Shown: positions 33,918 to 41,259 of the stretch, piece by piece
How the letters are laid out: every line of letters begins with the position of its first letter
Position numbering within the stretch: the stretch's first letter is position 1
NCBI GenBank assembly: GCA_964559175.1
Contig: CAZLGT010000003.1
Location: 1 to 64,000 of the forward strand
Direction of reading: 5' to 3'
DNA: 64,000 nt
From: Mariniphaga sp964559175
Lineage (GTDB): Bacteria > Bacteroidota > Bacteroidia > Bacteroidales > Prolixibacteraceae
Notes under the pieces: generated by a model
The model's input: only the letters and a program-made list of their open reading frames with translations
Database searches by the model: none
Told to the model about the DNA's origin: nothing
Position numbers and translations under genes: made by a program

Positions 33918-35799
33918 GCACGAGTGTGGCATTGCCTTAATTCGCTTACTTAAGCCTTTATCGTATTACAAAAAAAAATACGGCACGTGGAGATACGGCC
34001 TGAATAAGTTGTATCTGTTAATGGAAAAACAGCACAACCGCGGTCAGGACGGAGCCGGAATGGTTTGTGTAAAGGACCATTTGCCCCCGGGAAGTACCTA
34101 CATTCACCGATACCGTTCAATCGATCAGAATCCCATTCTTGATGTGTTCAATAATGTTAATAAACCTTTGAAAAAGGCACAGCGCAAGGGAATTGATGTG
34201 GAAAACTGCGATTGGGCTTACGAAAATTATCCGTATGCCGGAGAGCTTTACCTGGGGCATTTGCGCTATGGCACTTTTGGAAAAAACAGCATCGATTTTG
34301 TACACCCGGTAATGCGGCAAAACAACTGGAAATCGAGAAACCTGGTGCTTGCCGGAAATTTTAACCTTACAAATACCGATGAGCTTTTTAAAGTGCTGAT
34401 TGAACTGGGACAACACCCAAAAGCTTATACTGACACGGTTACAGCGCTTGAAAAGGTAGGACATTTTCTGGATGAAGAAAATCAGCTGCTCTTCAGAAAA
34501 TATAAAAACGAGGGGTATAAAAACAACGAAATTTCGCCACTGATTGAAAAGAACATTGATATTCAGAACATTTTGGAAAGGGCAACCAAAGACTGGGATG
34601 GCGGATATGCCATGGCCGGACTGATTGGCCACGGCGATGCTTTTGTGGTGCGCGATCCCTGGGGAATTCGTCCGGCGCACTTTTACCAGGACGACGAAAT
34701 TGTGGTGGTGGCTTCCGAAAGGCCTGTCATTCAAACTGTGATGAATGTGAGCTGGGAAAAAGTGCATGAAATTGAGCCTGGTGAAGCCCTCATCGTTAAA
34801 AAGAAAGGGAATGTGAGCAGGCAAATGATTCGCGTGCCACATAAAAGAAGCTCCTGCTCGTTTGAACGGATTTACTTCTCCCGTGGAAGTGACCGCAGCA
34901 TTTACAACGAGCGAAAAAAGCTGGGAAGGCTGCTAAGTCCCGCCATCCTTAAAACCATTCATTACGATTTTGAAAACACTGTGTTTTCTTATATTCCCAA
35001 TACTTCCGAAACGGCTTTCTACGGAATGCTCGAGGGCATCAGAGAATATTTAACCGGCTGGAAAATAGAAAAGCTGAAAGAGGGTAACGGCAGCATGACC
35101 AACGACGACATCAAAAACGTTATCTCCCTTGAGCCACGGGTTGAAATGATTGCCATTAAGGATGTGAAACTGCGTACCTTCATTGCCGACGATGCCAGCC
35201 GCGATGATTTGGTGGCGCATGTGTACGACGTGACTTACGGAGTGGTTCGAAACAATGTGGATACACTGGTAGTTATCGACGATTCCATTGTTCGGGGAAC
35301 AACTTTAAAAAACAGCATTCTGCGAATTCTCGACCGGTTGCATCCCAAAAAAATCATTGTGGTTTCATCGGCGCCGCAAATCCGTTACCCCGACTGCTAC
35401 GGCATCGATATGACACAGCTCGGTAAGTTCATTGCATTTAATGCCACCATTGAACTGTTAAAAGACCATGGACAGGAAAACGTTATTGAAGAAGTTTACC
35501 GCAAATGCAAAGAACAGGAAAACCTGCCCAAGGAAGAGATGGTAAATTATGTGCGGGAGATTTACCGCTTGTTTACACCTGAACAAATTTCTGCCAAAAT
35601 TGCCGAACTTCTGAAACCTGAAGATTGTGAAGCGGAAGTGGAAATCGTATATCAATCGGTAGAAAATCTACACAATGCCTGCCCCAACGATACCGGCGAC
35701 TGGTATTTTACCGGGAATTACCCCACACCGGGTGGTAACCGGGTGGTTAATTCTTCTTTCATCAATTACATTGAGGGGAAAGATAAGCGCGCATATTAA
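33901..35799 (+). CDS. PurF-like amidophosphoribosyltransferase paralogue
   Basis: A 632-residue class II glutamine amidotransferase fused to a phosphoribosyltransferase domain, as in PurF, the first enzyme of purine synthesis (PRPP + Gln to phosphoribosylamine). The presumed catalytic Cys9 lies in KHECGIALI, preceded by a short removable leader. HNRGQDGAGM, LRYGTFG and a PRPP loop VVIDDSIVRGTT are present. It is about 130 residues longer than typical PurF (near 500), with inserts after residue 100 and an extended C-terminus. Bacteroidota often carry such a long form beside a normal purF, so it may be a paralogue with altered role. It is coupled to the SPOR gene. Confidence 0.88.
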   Translation: MSDQIKHECGIALIRLLKPLSYYKKKYGTWRYGLNKLYLLMEKQHNRGQDGAGMVCVKDHLPPGSTYIHRYRSIDQNPILDVFNNVNKPLKKAQRKGIDVENCDWAYENYPYAGELYLGHLRYGTFGKNSIDFVHPVMRQNNWKSRNLVLAGNFNLTNTDELFKVLIELGQHPKAYTDTVTALEKVGHFLDEENQLLFRKYKNEGYKNNEISPLIEKNIDIQNILERATKDWDGGYAMAGLIGHGDAFVVRDPWGIRPAHFYQDDEIVVVASERPVIQTVMNVSWEKVHEIEPGEALIVKKKGNVSRQMIRVPHKRSSCSFERIYFSRGSDRSIYNERKKLGRLLSPAILKTIHYDFENTVFSYIPNTSETAFYGMLEGIREYLTGWKIEKLKEGNGSMTNDDIKNVISLEPRVEMIAIKDVKLRTFIADDASRDDLVAHVYDVTYGVVRNNVDTLVVIDDSIVRGTTLKNSILRILDRLHPKKIIVVSSAPQIRYPDCYGIDMTQLGKFIAFNATIELLKDHGQENVIEEVYRKCKEQENLPKEEMVNYVREIYRLFTPEQISAKIAELLKPEDCEAEVEIVYQSVENLHNACPNDTGDWYFTGNYPTPGGNRVVNSSFINYIEGKDKRAY

Positions 35800-35849
35800 T
35801 TTTTTGTTAAGGGTTGTTGAAACATTTTCAGGCATCACGTGTTTAAAAT

Positions 35850-35940
35850 AGTGCCTCTGAAAATGGAAGAAACAATTTGTCATGGCGTATTATTAATCTT
35901 TCCTTCGGGAAAACATTATCTTCCGTTTTTCAGAGGCACT
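35850..35940. repeat. long imperfect inverted repeat after the PurF-like gene
   Basis: Arms at 35850-35870 (AGTGCCTCTGAAAATGGAAGA) and 35919-35940 pair over about 21 bp with one base bulge or mismatch. Inside is a small hairpin TTTCC-TTC-GGGAAA around 35900-35913. The right arm is followed by TTTAAAAAA. It may act as the terminator of the PurF-like gene, or be a miniature inverted-repeat element. No second copy occurs in this window. Confidence 0.7.
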
Positions 35941-35970
35941 TTAAAAAATCATAAAAAGACAGAATTGTAT

Positions 35971-36001
35971 TTTGTTCTGTTCCATAAAAAGAGTTACTTT
36001 G
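35971..36001 (+). promoter_or_regulatory. putative promoter of the SlyD gene
   Basis: A TTTG at 35971-35974 and TTACTTTG at 35994-36001 are separated by 19 nt, the spacing of the Bacteroidota -33/-7 promoter. The -7 box differs from TAnnTTTG at one position. The start codon is 22 bp further on. Confidence 0.5.
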
Positions 36002-36023
36002 CAGCTTATTAAAAAAAGAGATT

Positions 36024-36593
36024 ATGTTGGAGATTTCAAAACATTCAATGGTTACGCTAACCTACGATTTGCGTATTGATGATGAGCAGGGAGAGGTAAT
36101 TGAGCGCGCAACCGAAGAAAAGCCGTTACAGTTTCTTTATGGTGCAGGTACTATGCTGCCCCGGTTCGAGTCGCAACTGGCCGGACTGAAAGAGGGCGAA
36201 CCCTTTACCATTCGTTTGTCGAAAAACGAAGCTTACGGCGATGTCAATCAGGACGCTATAGTTGAATTGCCAAAACAGGTTTTTCTGGTTGACGGTAAAT
36301 TCGATGAAGAATTGATTGCAGTTGGAAACACCGTTCCCATGATGAGCAGCAACGGACAGCGACTGAACGGACTTGTGCTCGAAATAAGCGATGAAGCAGT
36401 GAAAATGGATTTTAATCATCCGTTGGCTGGCGAAGACCTTTATTTTGCAGGAAAAGTTCTGGGAGTGCGCGAACCATCTGATGAAGAGCTGGCGCAAATA
36501 CTCTCGGGAGGTGGTTGTGGCTGCGGAAGCGGTGGTTGCGACGATGATGGATGCAGCGATCATAACCACGACCATGGCTGCGGTTGCGGCTGA
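36024..36593 (+). CDS. FKBP-type peptidyl-prolyl isomerase, SlyD-like
   Basis: A 189-residue cytoplasmic prolyl isomerase and chaperone of the SlyD type. FKBP halves (about 1-70 and 125-150) flank an IF chaperone insert (about 71-125). Key stretches are MVTLTYDLRIDDEQGEVIE, QFLYGAGTMLPRFESQLAGL, DFNHPLAGEDLYFAGKVLGVREP. The last 28 residues are a Cys/His/Gly-rich metal-binding tail with seven Cys and four His (for example GGCDDDGCSDHNHDHGCGCG). In E. coli SlyD such a tail binds Ni2+ for hydrogenase assembly. An own promoter and a strong terminator make it monocistronic. Confidence 0.94.
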   Translation: MLEISKHSMVTLTYDLRIDDEQGEVIERATEEKPLQFLYGAGTMLPRFESQLAGLKEGEPFTIRLSKNEAYGDVNQDAIVELPKQVFLVDGKFDEELIAVGNTVPMMSSNGQRLNGLVLEISDEAVKMDFNHPLAGEDLYFAGKVLGVREPSDEELAQILSGGGCGCGSGGCDDDGCSDHNHDHGCGCG

Positions 36594-36632
36594 TTTTTTA
36601 AATTTTGATAATTAGTTCAAATTCATTATTTT

Positions 36633-36676
36633 AACCCCGTTTTCTTACCGTAAATCAAAGGAAACGGGGTTTTTTA
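36633..36676 (+). terminator. intrinsic terminator of the SlyD gene
   Basis: AACCCCGTTTTC (36633-36644) pairs with GAAACGGGGTT (36661-36671) across a 16-nt loop, with one unpaired T, followed by a T-run. It ends 7 bp before the aroC start codon. Confidence 0.85.
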
Positions 36677-36682
36677 AACGGC

Positions 36683-37756
36683 ATGAATACATTCGGGAAA
36701 ATATTTCGGCTAACTTCATTCGGCGAATCCCACGGACGTGGAATAGGGGGAATTATTGACGGTTGCCCTGCCGGCATTGAACTGGATATTGAACGTATTC
36801 AAACCGATTTGGCCCGCCGCCGTCCCGGACAGTCGAAAATTACCACCCAGCGAAAAGAACCCGATCAGGTGGAATTCCTTTCGGGGATTTTCGAGGGAAA
36901 AACACAGGGAACTCCCATTGCTTTTGCGATATGGAACAAGGACCAGCATTCCAACGATTATAACGATCTGAAAGATGTTTTCCGCCCCTCGCATGCCGAT
37001 TATACCTACATCAAAAAATACGGAACCCGTGACCACCGCGGCGGTGGCCGTTCATCGGCACGTGAAACCATTGCCCGCGTGGTAGCCGGCGCCATAGCAA
37101 AACAACTGCTGGACAAACCGGGCGTTTCCATTCAGGCGTTTGTGTCGCAGGTAGGTGAAATTTCACTTCAAAAATCATATACCGGGCTTGATCTTTCCAA
37201 AACAGAAGACAACCTGGTGCGTTGCCCCGATGCCGAAACTGCCGAAAAAATGATTGCCCGCATTGAAACCGCTGCCAGAGACCACGACACTGTTGGTGGC
37301 GTAATTACATGTGTGGTTAAAGGTGTTCCTGCCGGTTGGGGCGAACCGGTTTTCAACAAGTTACATGCCGACCTTGGTTTTGCCATGCTCGGAATTAATG
37401 CGGTGAAGGGATTTGAATACGGCACCGGTTTTCAAGGTACCAAACTCAGCGGATCGCAACACAACGATGTGTTTATCCGGTCAGAATCCGGAATCCGCAC
37501 CAAGACAAACCATTCCGGAGGTGTCCAGGGTGGGATTTCCAACGGGGAAGACATCTATTTCAACGTGGCTTTTAAACCCATTGCCACCCTGCTGAAAGAG
37601 CAGCATACAGTAGATAAAAACAGCAACGAAACAACCATTCATCCGAAAGGAAGGCACGACCCGTGTGTATTGCCGCGTGCCGTTCCCATTGTAGAAGCCA
37701 TGGCCGCTCTTGTTTTGGCCGATCATTTTTTATTGAGTAAACTTAATTCGATGTAA
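36683..37756 (+). CDS. aroC: chorismate synthase
   Basis: Catalyses the last shikimate-pathway step, EPSP to chorismate, with reduced FMN. The 357-residue chain carries the signature GESHGRGIGGIIDGCPAG near residues 13-30, RRPGQSKITTQRKEPD, the YGTRDHRGGGRSSARET block near 112-128, and the C-terminal RHDPCVLPRAVPIVEAM. The length is standard. It starts 7 bp after the SlyD terminator and is followed by the DUF134 gene with a 1-bp gap, so these two genes share a message. Confidence 0.97.
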   Translation: MNTFGKIFRLTSFGESHGRGIGGIIDGCPAGIELDIERIQTDLARRRPGQSKITTQRKEPDQVEFLSGIFEGKTQGTPIAFAIWNKDQHSNDYNDLKDVFRPSHADYTYIKKYGTRDHRGGGRSSARETIARVVAGAIAKQLLDKPGVSIQAFVSQVGEISLQKSYTGLDLSKTEDNLVRCPDAETAEKMIARIETAARDHDTVGGVITCVVKGVPAGWGEPVFNKLHADLGFAMLGINAVKGFEYGTGFQGTKLSGSQHNDVFIRSESGIRTKTNHSGGVQGGISNGEDIYFNVAFKPIATLLKEQHTVDKNSNETTIHPKGRHDPCVLPRAVPIVEAMAALVLADHFLLSKLNSM

Positions 37757-37757
37757 T

Positions 37758-38171
37758 ATGCCCAGAAGAAAAAGAAACAGAAGAATTCAGGTTCCCCCCG
37801 TGATAAAAGGAATGTCGGTTTACGGTGTCCGTGGCCGCAAATCCAACGAAGTCGTTCTTCGGCTCGAGGAATACGAAGCCATCCGCCTGCTCGACTACCA
37901 GAACCTTACCCAGGAACAGGCCGCAGTGCACATGGATGTTTCGAGACCAACCCTAACCCGTATTTACGAGGAGGCGCGCAACAAAGTAGCCACAGCATTT
38001 GTGGAAGGCCGCGATATTATTTTCAGGGGTGGTGACATTTATTTCGACGAAAACTGGTTCAAGTGCAATGCCTGCCAGGCCAGTTTTAACGATTACAAGG
38101 AAAAAAGCCCGTCGTGTCCGGTTTGCAGTTCCGGTGATGTAATTACCCTCAACGAGTTTTACGCGAAGTAG
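37758..38171 (+). CDS. DUF134 family protein with HTH and zinc ribbon
   Basis: A 137-residue DUF134-type protein. It starts with the basic MPRRKRNRRI segment, then VLRLEEYEAIRLLDYQNLTQEQAAVHMDVSRPTLTRIYEEAR, a sigma-factor-like helix-turn-helix at about 45-72, and ends with a zinc-ribbon pair (FKCNACQ at about 98 and SCPVCSS). The combination suggests a DNA-binding regulator. In many anaerobes the family neighbours NifX-like or Mrp/NBP35 genes. The one-base spacing after aroC suggests co-expression, though no functional tie to chorismate synthesis is evident. Confidence 0.92.
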   Translation: MPRRKRNRRIQVPPVIKGMSVYGVRGRKSNEVVLRLEEYEAIRLLDYQNLTQEQAAVHMDVSRPTLTRIYEEARNKVATAFVEGRDIIFRGGDIYFDENWFKCNACQASFNDYKEKSPSCPVCSSGDVITLNEFYAK

Positions 38172-38219
38172 AACATCTGTTTTATGGTTTATAACAGCTG
38201 TTATTTTATAGCAGATGTT
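38172..38219. promoter_or_regulatory. nested palindromes upstream of the PepSY-type gene
   Basis: A perfect 14-bp palindrome ATAACAGCTGTTAT (38191-38204) is enclosed by AACATCTG (38172-38179) and CAGATGTT (38212-38219). It starts one base after the DUF134 stop codon and precedes the membrane protein gene by about 85 bp. It could be a terminator without a long T-run or a regulator-binding operator. Confidence 0.5.
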
Positions 38220-38303
38220 ATATTTGCGGGTTTAACTGAAAATCCGGAAGAAATCCATGTGTCATAAGAAGTTTTGGATACCGGATTGAAACAGCAAACA
38301 GGA

Positions 38304-38855
38304 ATGAAGATACGGAAGCTTTTACGGATTTTACATCGCGATCTGGGGTATTTCATTGTGGGAATGACCATTGTTTACGGACTTTCAGGGATTTTTCTGA
38401 ACCACCGCCACGATTTTAACCCGGATTACAATATCTATTTTGACAGTTTTCAGACAGAAATAGGGCCGGGGACAACCGTTACCGAGCCAATGCTGAGGGA
38501 CATTCTGGCCGGACTGGAACATGGTGTAGTTTACAAAAAACACTACACCACAAATCAGGGAAACATTAAAATTTTTATTGAAAACGGCGAGGTGGTTATT
38601 AACCCCGAAACCGGTGAAGGAACAATGAGCTACCTGAAAAAACGTCCAATTATTTTTGAAATGAACAAATTGCATAAAGCATCCATAGGTACCTTGTGGA
38701 AATGGGTGAGCGATGCCATGGCAGTTATTTTGATTTTTGTGGCTGTTTCCGGATTGTTTCTGCTGAAGGGGAAACGCGGCTTTGGACGCTGGGGGCTTTG
38801 GTGGACCATTGCCGGAATTGTTGTACCTTTGTTTTTTGCAATGATGTATATTTGA
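38304..38855 (+). CDS. PepSY-associated membrane protein
   Basis: A 183-residue membrane protein with the PepSY-associated TM-helix pattern: an N-terminal LLRILHRDLGYFIVGMTIVYGLSGIFLNHR segment (about 5-34), a periplasmic domain of about 90 residues, then KLHKASIGTLWKWVSDAMAVILIFVAVSGLFLL and a final membrane helix pair. Two conserved His (in LHRDLG and FLNHR) and another in KLHKA could bind haem or a metal in this family. The ATG at 38304 is chosen over an in-frame TTG ten codons earlier. It is followed after 14 bp by a His-rich lipoprotein gene, likely the same unit. Confidence 0.85.
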   Translation: MKIRKLLRILHRDLGYFIVGMTIVYGLSGIFLNHRHDFNPDYNIYFDSFQTEIGPGTTVTEPMLRDILAGLEHGVVYKKHYTTNQGNIKIFIENGEVVINPETGEGTMSYLKKRPIIFEMNKLHKASIGTLWKWVSDAMAVILIFVAVSGLFLLKGKRGFGRWGLWWTIAGIVVPLFFAMMYI

Positions 38856-38869
38856 ATAGGAAAACCAAA

Positions 38870-39382
38870 ATGAGAATTACAATGAAAAAAATTGCCCTGC
38901 TTGCTGTGATTGCAGTTTTCTTTTTTAGCTGCGGAAATCAAAAAAGCCAAAGTGAAAATGCATCCGAAGGTGCTGAAAAATCGGCTGTGGTATATTCTGT
39001 AGATGAACTGTATGCCAATGCTTCCGATTTGGTTGGTAAAGAAATTACCGTGAAAGGTACTGTAATGCATGTGTGTAAACAAGGTGGTGGCCGCTGTTTT
39101 TTAATGGGAAGCAACGAGGATTTTAATATCCGCGTTGAGGCGGGTGAAAAAATCGGCACTTTTAGCCAGGAGCAGATGGGCAGCGACCTTACCATTACCG
39201 GAATTTTTAAAGAGGTAAAAACCGAAGCCGATGCCCACAATCCTGCACGGGAGCATGGTGAGGAAGATCATGATCATGATGAAGAATCCGAAGAAGCTCA
39301 CCGGATAATTGCCGAAGCCGAAGATAAGGCAGAAGTGGTCTATTTTATGGAAGGCCTGACCATTGTGAAAGAAGAAATTTAA
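38870..39382 (+). CDS. His-rich OB-fold-like lipoprotein
   Basis: About 170 residues with a lipoprotein signal (MKKIALLAVIAVFFFSC; lipobox FFSC). A second start lies four codons downstream of the one chosen. The centre (LVGKEITVKGTVMHVCKQGGGRCFLMGSNEDFNIRV) reads like a small OB-fold of the type that binds nucleic acid or metal in periplasmic proteins. A His/Asp/Glu tract follows (EHGEEDHDHDEESEEAH), suited to metal binding. It is 14 bp downstream of the PepSY-associated gene, so a shared role in metal or haem handling at the envelope is a reasonable inference. No named family is recognised. Confidence 0.8.
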   Translation: MRITMKKIALLAVIAVFFFSCGNQKSQSENASEGAEKSAVVYSVDELYANASDLVGKEITVKGTVMHVCKQGGGRCFLMGSNEDFNIRVEAGEKIGTFSQEQMGSDLTITGIFKEVKTEADAHNPAREHGEEDHDHDEESEEAHRIIAEAEDKAEVVYFMEGLTIVKEEI

Positions 39383-39399
39383 ACAGGCTAATCTCTGTT

Positions 39400-39921
39400 C
39401 TATTTCTCTGCCGGCACAAAGTCAAGCGAAACAGAATTCACACAGTGACGTGTGTCTTTTTGCGTATAGCGCTCACCATAAAATACATGGCCCAGGTGCC
39501 CTCCGCAGTTGTTACAGGTAATTTCTGTCCGGCGTCCGTCGGCATCCAAAGTTTTAGTCACAGCCCCTTCAATTTCATCGTCGAAACTGGGCCAGCCGCA
39601 GTCAGATTCAAACTTATCCGATGATTTATATAACGGCGCCCTGCACTGTTTGCAAACATAAGTTCCTTTTCCCTTATGATTGTTGTATTCCCCCGTAAAC
39701 GGGCGTTCGGTACCTTTATGAATAATTACATATTCCTCAAAATCAGTTAATTTTCTGTATTCGCTCATTTTTTTGTCCTCCTTTATCTCAACCTTCGCCT
39801 CTGCCTTTGCCTCTACCTTTGCCTCTGCCTTTGCCTTCGACTCTATTTTCACCTTCTCCTGAGCCTGTCCGCAGGCGGAAAAAGCCACAGCAAAAAATAG
39901 TATGATAATAATTGTTTTCAT
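39400..39921 (-). CDS. msrB: peptide-methionine (R)-S-oxide reductase, lipoprotein form
   Basis: Reduces the R-sulfoxide of methionine residues in oxidised proteins. The MsrB domain (about 60-170) has zinc pairs CKQC and CNNC, GWPSFDD, LGHVF and the catalytic RHCVNSVSLDF. Its N-terminus is a lipoprotein signal (MKTIIIILFFAVAFSAC; Cys17), so the enzyme is an envelope form that protects exported proteins. Between anchor and domain lies a Lys/Ala/Glu repeat (KAEAKVEAKAEAKVEIK), encoded by tandem near-repeats. The start at 39921 is chosen over an upstream in-frame start because it opens the signal. Confidence 0.94.
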   Translation of the reverse strand: MKTIIIILFFAVAFSACGQAQEKVKIESKAKAEAKVEAKAEAKVEIKEDKKMSEYRKLTDFEEYVIIHKGTERPFTGEYNNHKGKGTYVCKQCRAPLYKSSDKFESDCGWPSFDDEIEGAVTKTLDADGRRTEITCNNCGGHLGHVFYGERYTQKDTRHCVNSVSLDFVPAEK

Positions 39922-39955
39922 TGTGGCATTAAAACAACTGACACAGATTGTTGGT

Positions 39956-41212
39956 TCAATTTTTCTCATTCAGTTTCATCATTTCCAGACCGGCATTCAA
40001 TACCAGACCCAGGCCGTGTTTTTCATTGTCTCCAACGGGTCGGGTATAGTAAAACACAAGGTCATCAGAAATTCCGGTTCCCACACAAACATTGATGAAT
40101 TTGCCTTCGGGTGTGATGTGGTCTCTTTTCAAGGCAGTCCAACCCCGGCGTGCAATAGTGGCATAGGCAGGATCAATCCATCCCTGGTTTACCGCCTTGG
40201 CCACGCCGTATATAAAAAGGGCGGTAACGGATGCTTCCTGGTACGAATCGGGTTTATCGAGCAACTGTTTCCACATTCCGTCTGCATCCTGGTAACGCGA
40301 GAAACCTACAATCTGTTTTTCCAGAATGGAAATCAGCTTGTCGCGGTTGGGATAATCTTCGGGTAGAACTTCCAGTAAATCGGTAATGGCGAAAATGATC
40401 CATCCGTTTGCCCTGCCCCAGTAGGCAACGCCATTTCGTTCCAAATCGGAGTAATAACAGTGGTAAAACAGCTGTTTGTGAGGGTCCCATAAATACGCAT
40501 CCATTTTCAGGATTTGATGAATGGCATCGTCGAGGTATTTGTTTTCACCGGAGTAATCACCCATGCGCGACAAAAAAGAAAGCGACATATACAGATCGTC
40601 GGCCCATACCGTCATTTCGCGGGGGAAGGTACGGCAAAGCGTTCCGTCGTCGAGCCGGTCCTGTCCGTTTAAAATGTGGTTGGCCGTATTTTTAATGTAT
40701 TCCTCGTACTCCGGCTGAGGGTTTATGCGGTTAATATCGACCATGCTTGCTCCCATCGCCCCGCAGTCGTCGAGTTCCTTAAAATTCCAGAGCTGACCGA
40801 ATGGCCAATGCCAGTGGTTGCGATCGCCCCTGAACGTTTTTTTGAAATACCCGAAATTGTCGAAACCGAATGCAACATGGTTCAGCGCATAATTGATGTA
40901 TTTTTGCTCATCAAGGTAATTCCCCAGCCTGATCATGGCCATGTTGGTAACACCCGAGGAGTAGTGCCATTCCATGAGCGGACTGCGAAACCGCACATCT
41001 TCGCCATCGGGAATTTCGCTGGTTGAATCGTAAATCTTACCGTCGCTTACTCCCACAAACCGGGTAACGGGTTGTTCAAGAATATGATCGACAATCAGGC
41101 GAATCACATCCTCATCGGAAGCTCTGATGATTTCCTGCTGGGTTGTGGGTTGAGTTATGCCTTGTCCGGTCCACCATACCATAATCACTAATAATAGCAG
41201 TGTTTTTTTCAT
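39956..41212 (-). CDS. GH88/GH105 family unsaturated glucuronyl/rhamnogalacturonyl hydrolase
   Basis: A 418-residue exported enzyme with an (alpha/alpha)6 barrel of the GH88/GH105 group, which removes the unsaturated uronic acid left by pectin or rhamnogalacturonan lyases. Signal peptide MKKTLLLLVIMVWWTGQGITQ; the conserved VWADDLYMS motif holds the probable catalytic Asp, and YWGRANGWIIFA and the YQEASVTALFIYGVAKAV stretch are family-typical. The start at 41212 is chosen for the signal. It lies 47 bp downstream of the GH2 gene on the same strand, beside the PL11 remnant, which supports a role on RG-type pectin. Confidence 0.92.
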   Translation of the reverse strand: MKKTLLLLVIMVWWTGQGITQPTTQQEIIRASDEDVIRLIVDHILEQPVTRFVGVSDGKIYDSTSEIPDGEDVRFRSPLMEWHYSSGVTNMAMIRLGNYLDEQKYINYALNHVAFGFDNFGYFKKTFRGDRNHWHWPFGQLWNFKELDDCGAMGASMVDINRINPQPEYEEYIKNTANHILNGQDRLDDGTLCRTFPREMTVWADDLYMSLSFLSRMGDYSGENKYLDDAIHQILKMDAYLWDPHKQLFYHCYYSDLERNGVAYWGRANGWIIFAITDLLEVLPEDYPNRDKLISILEKQIVGFSRYQDADGMWKQLLDKPDSYQEASVTALFIYGVAKAVNQGWIDPAYATIARRGWTALKRDHITPEGKFINVCVGTGISDDLVFYYTRPVGDNEKHGLGLVLNAGLEMMKLNEKN

Positions 41213-41259
41213 GTTATGAATAATTAAAGTGTTTAAAGTCAAAAGTTCATTCAAATTTT

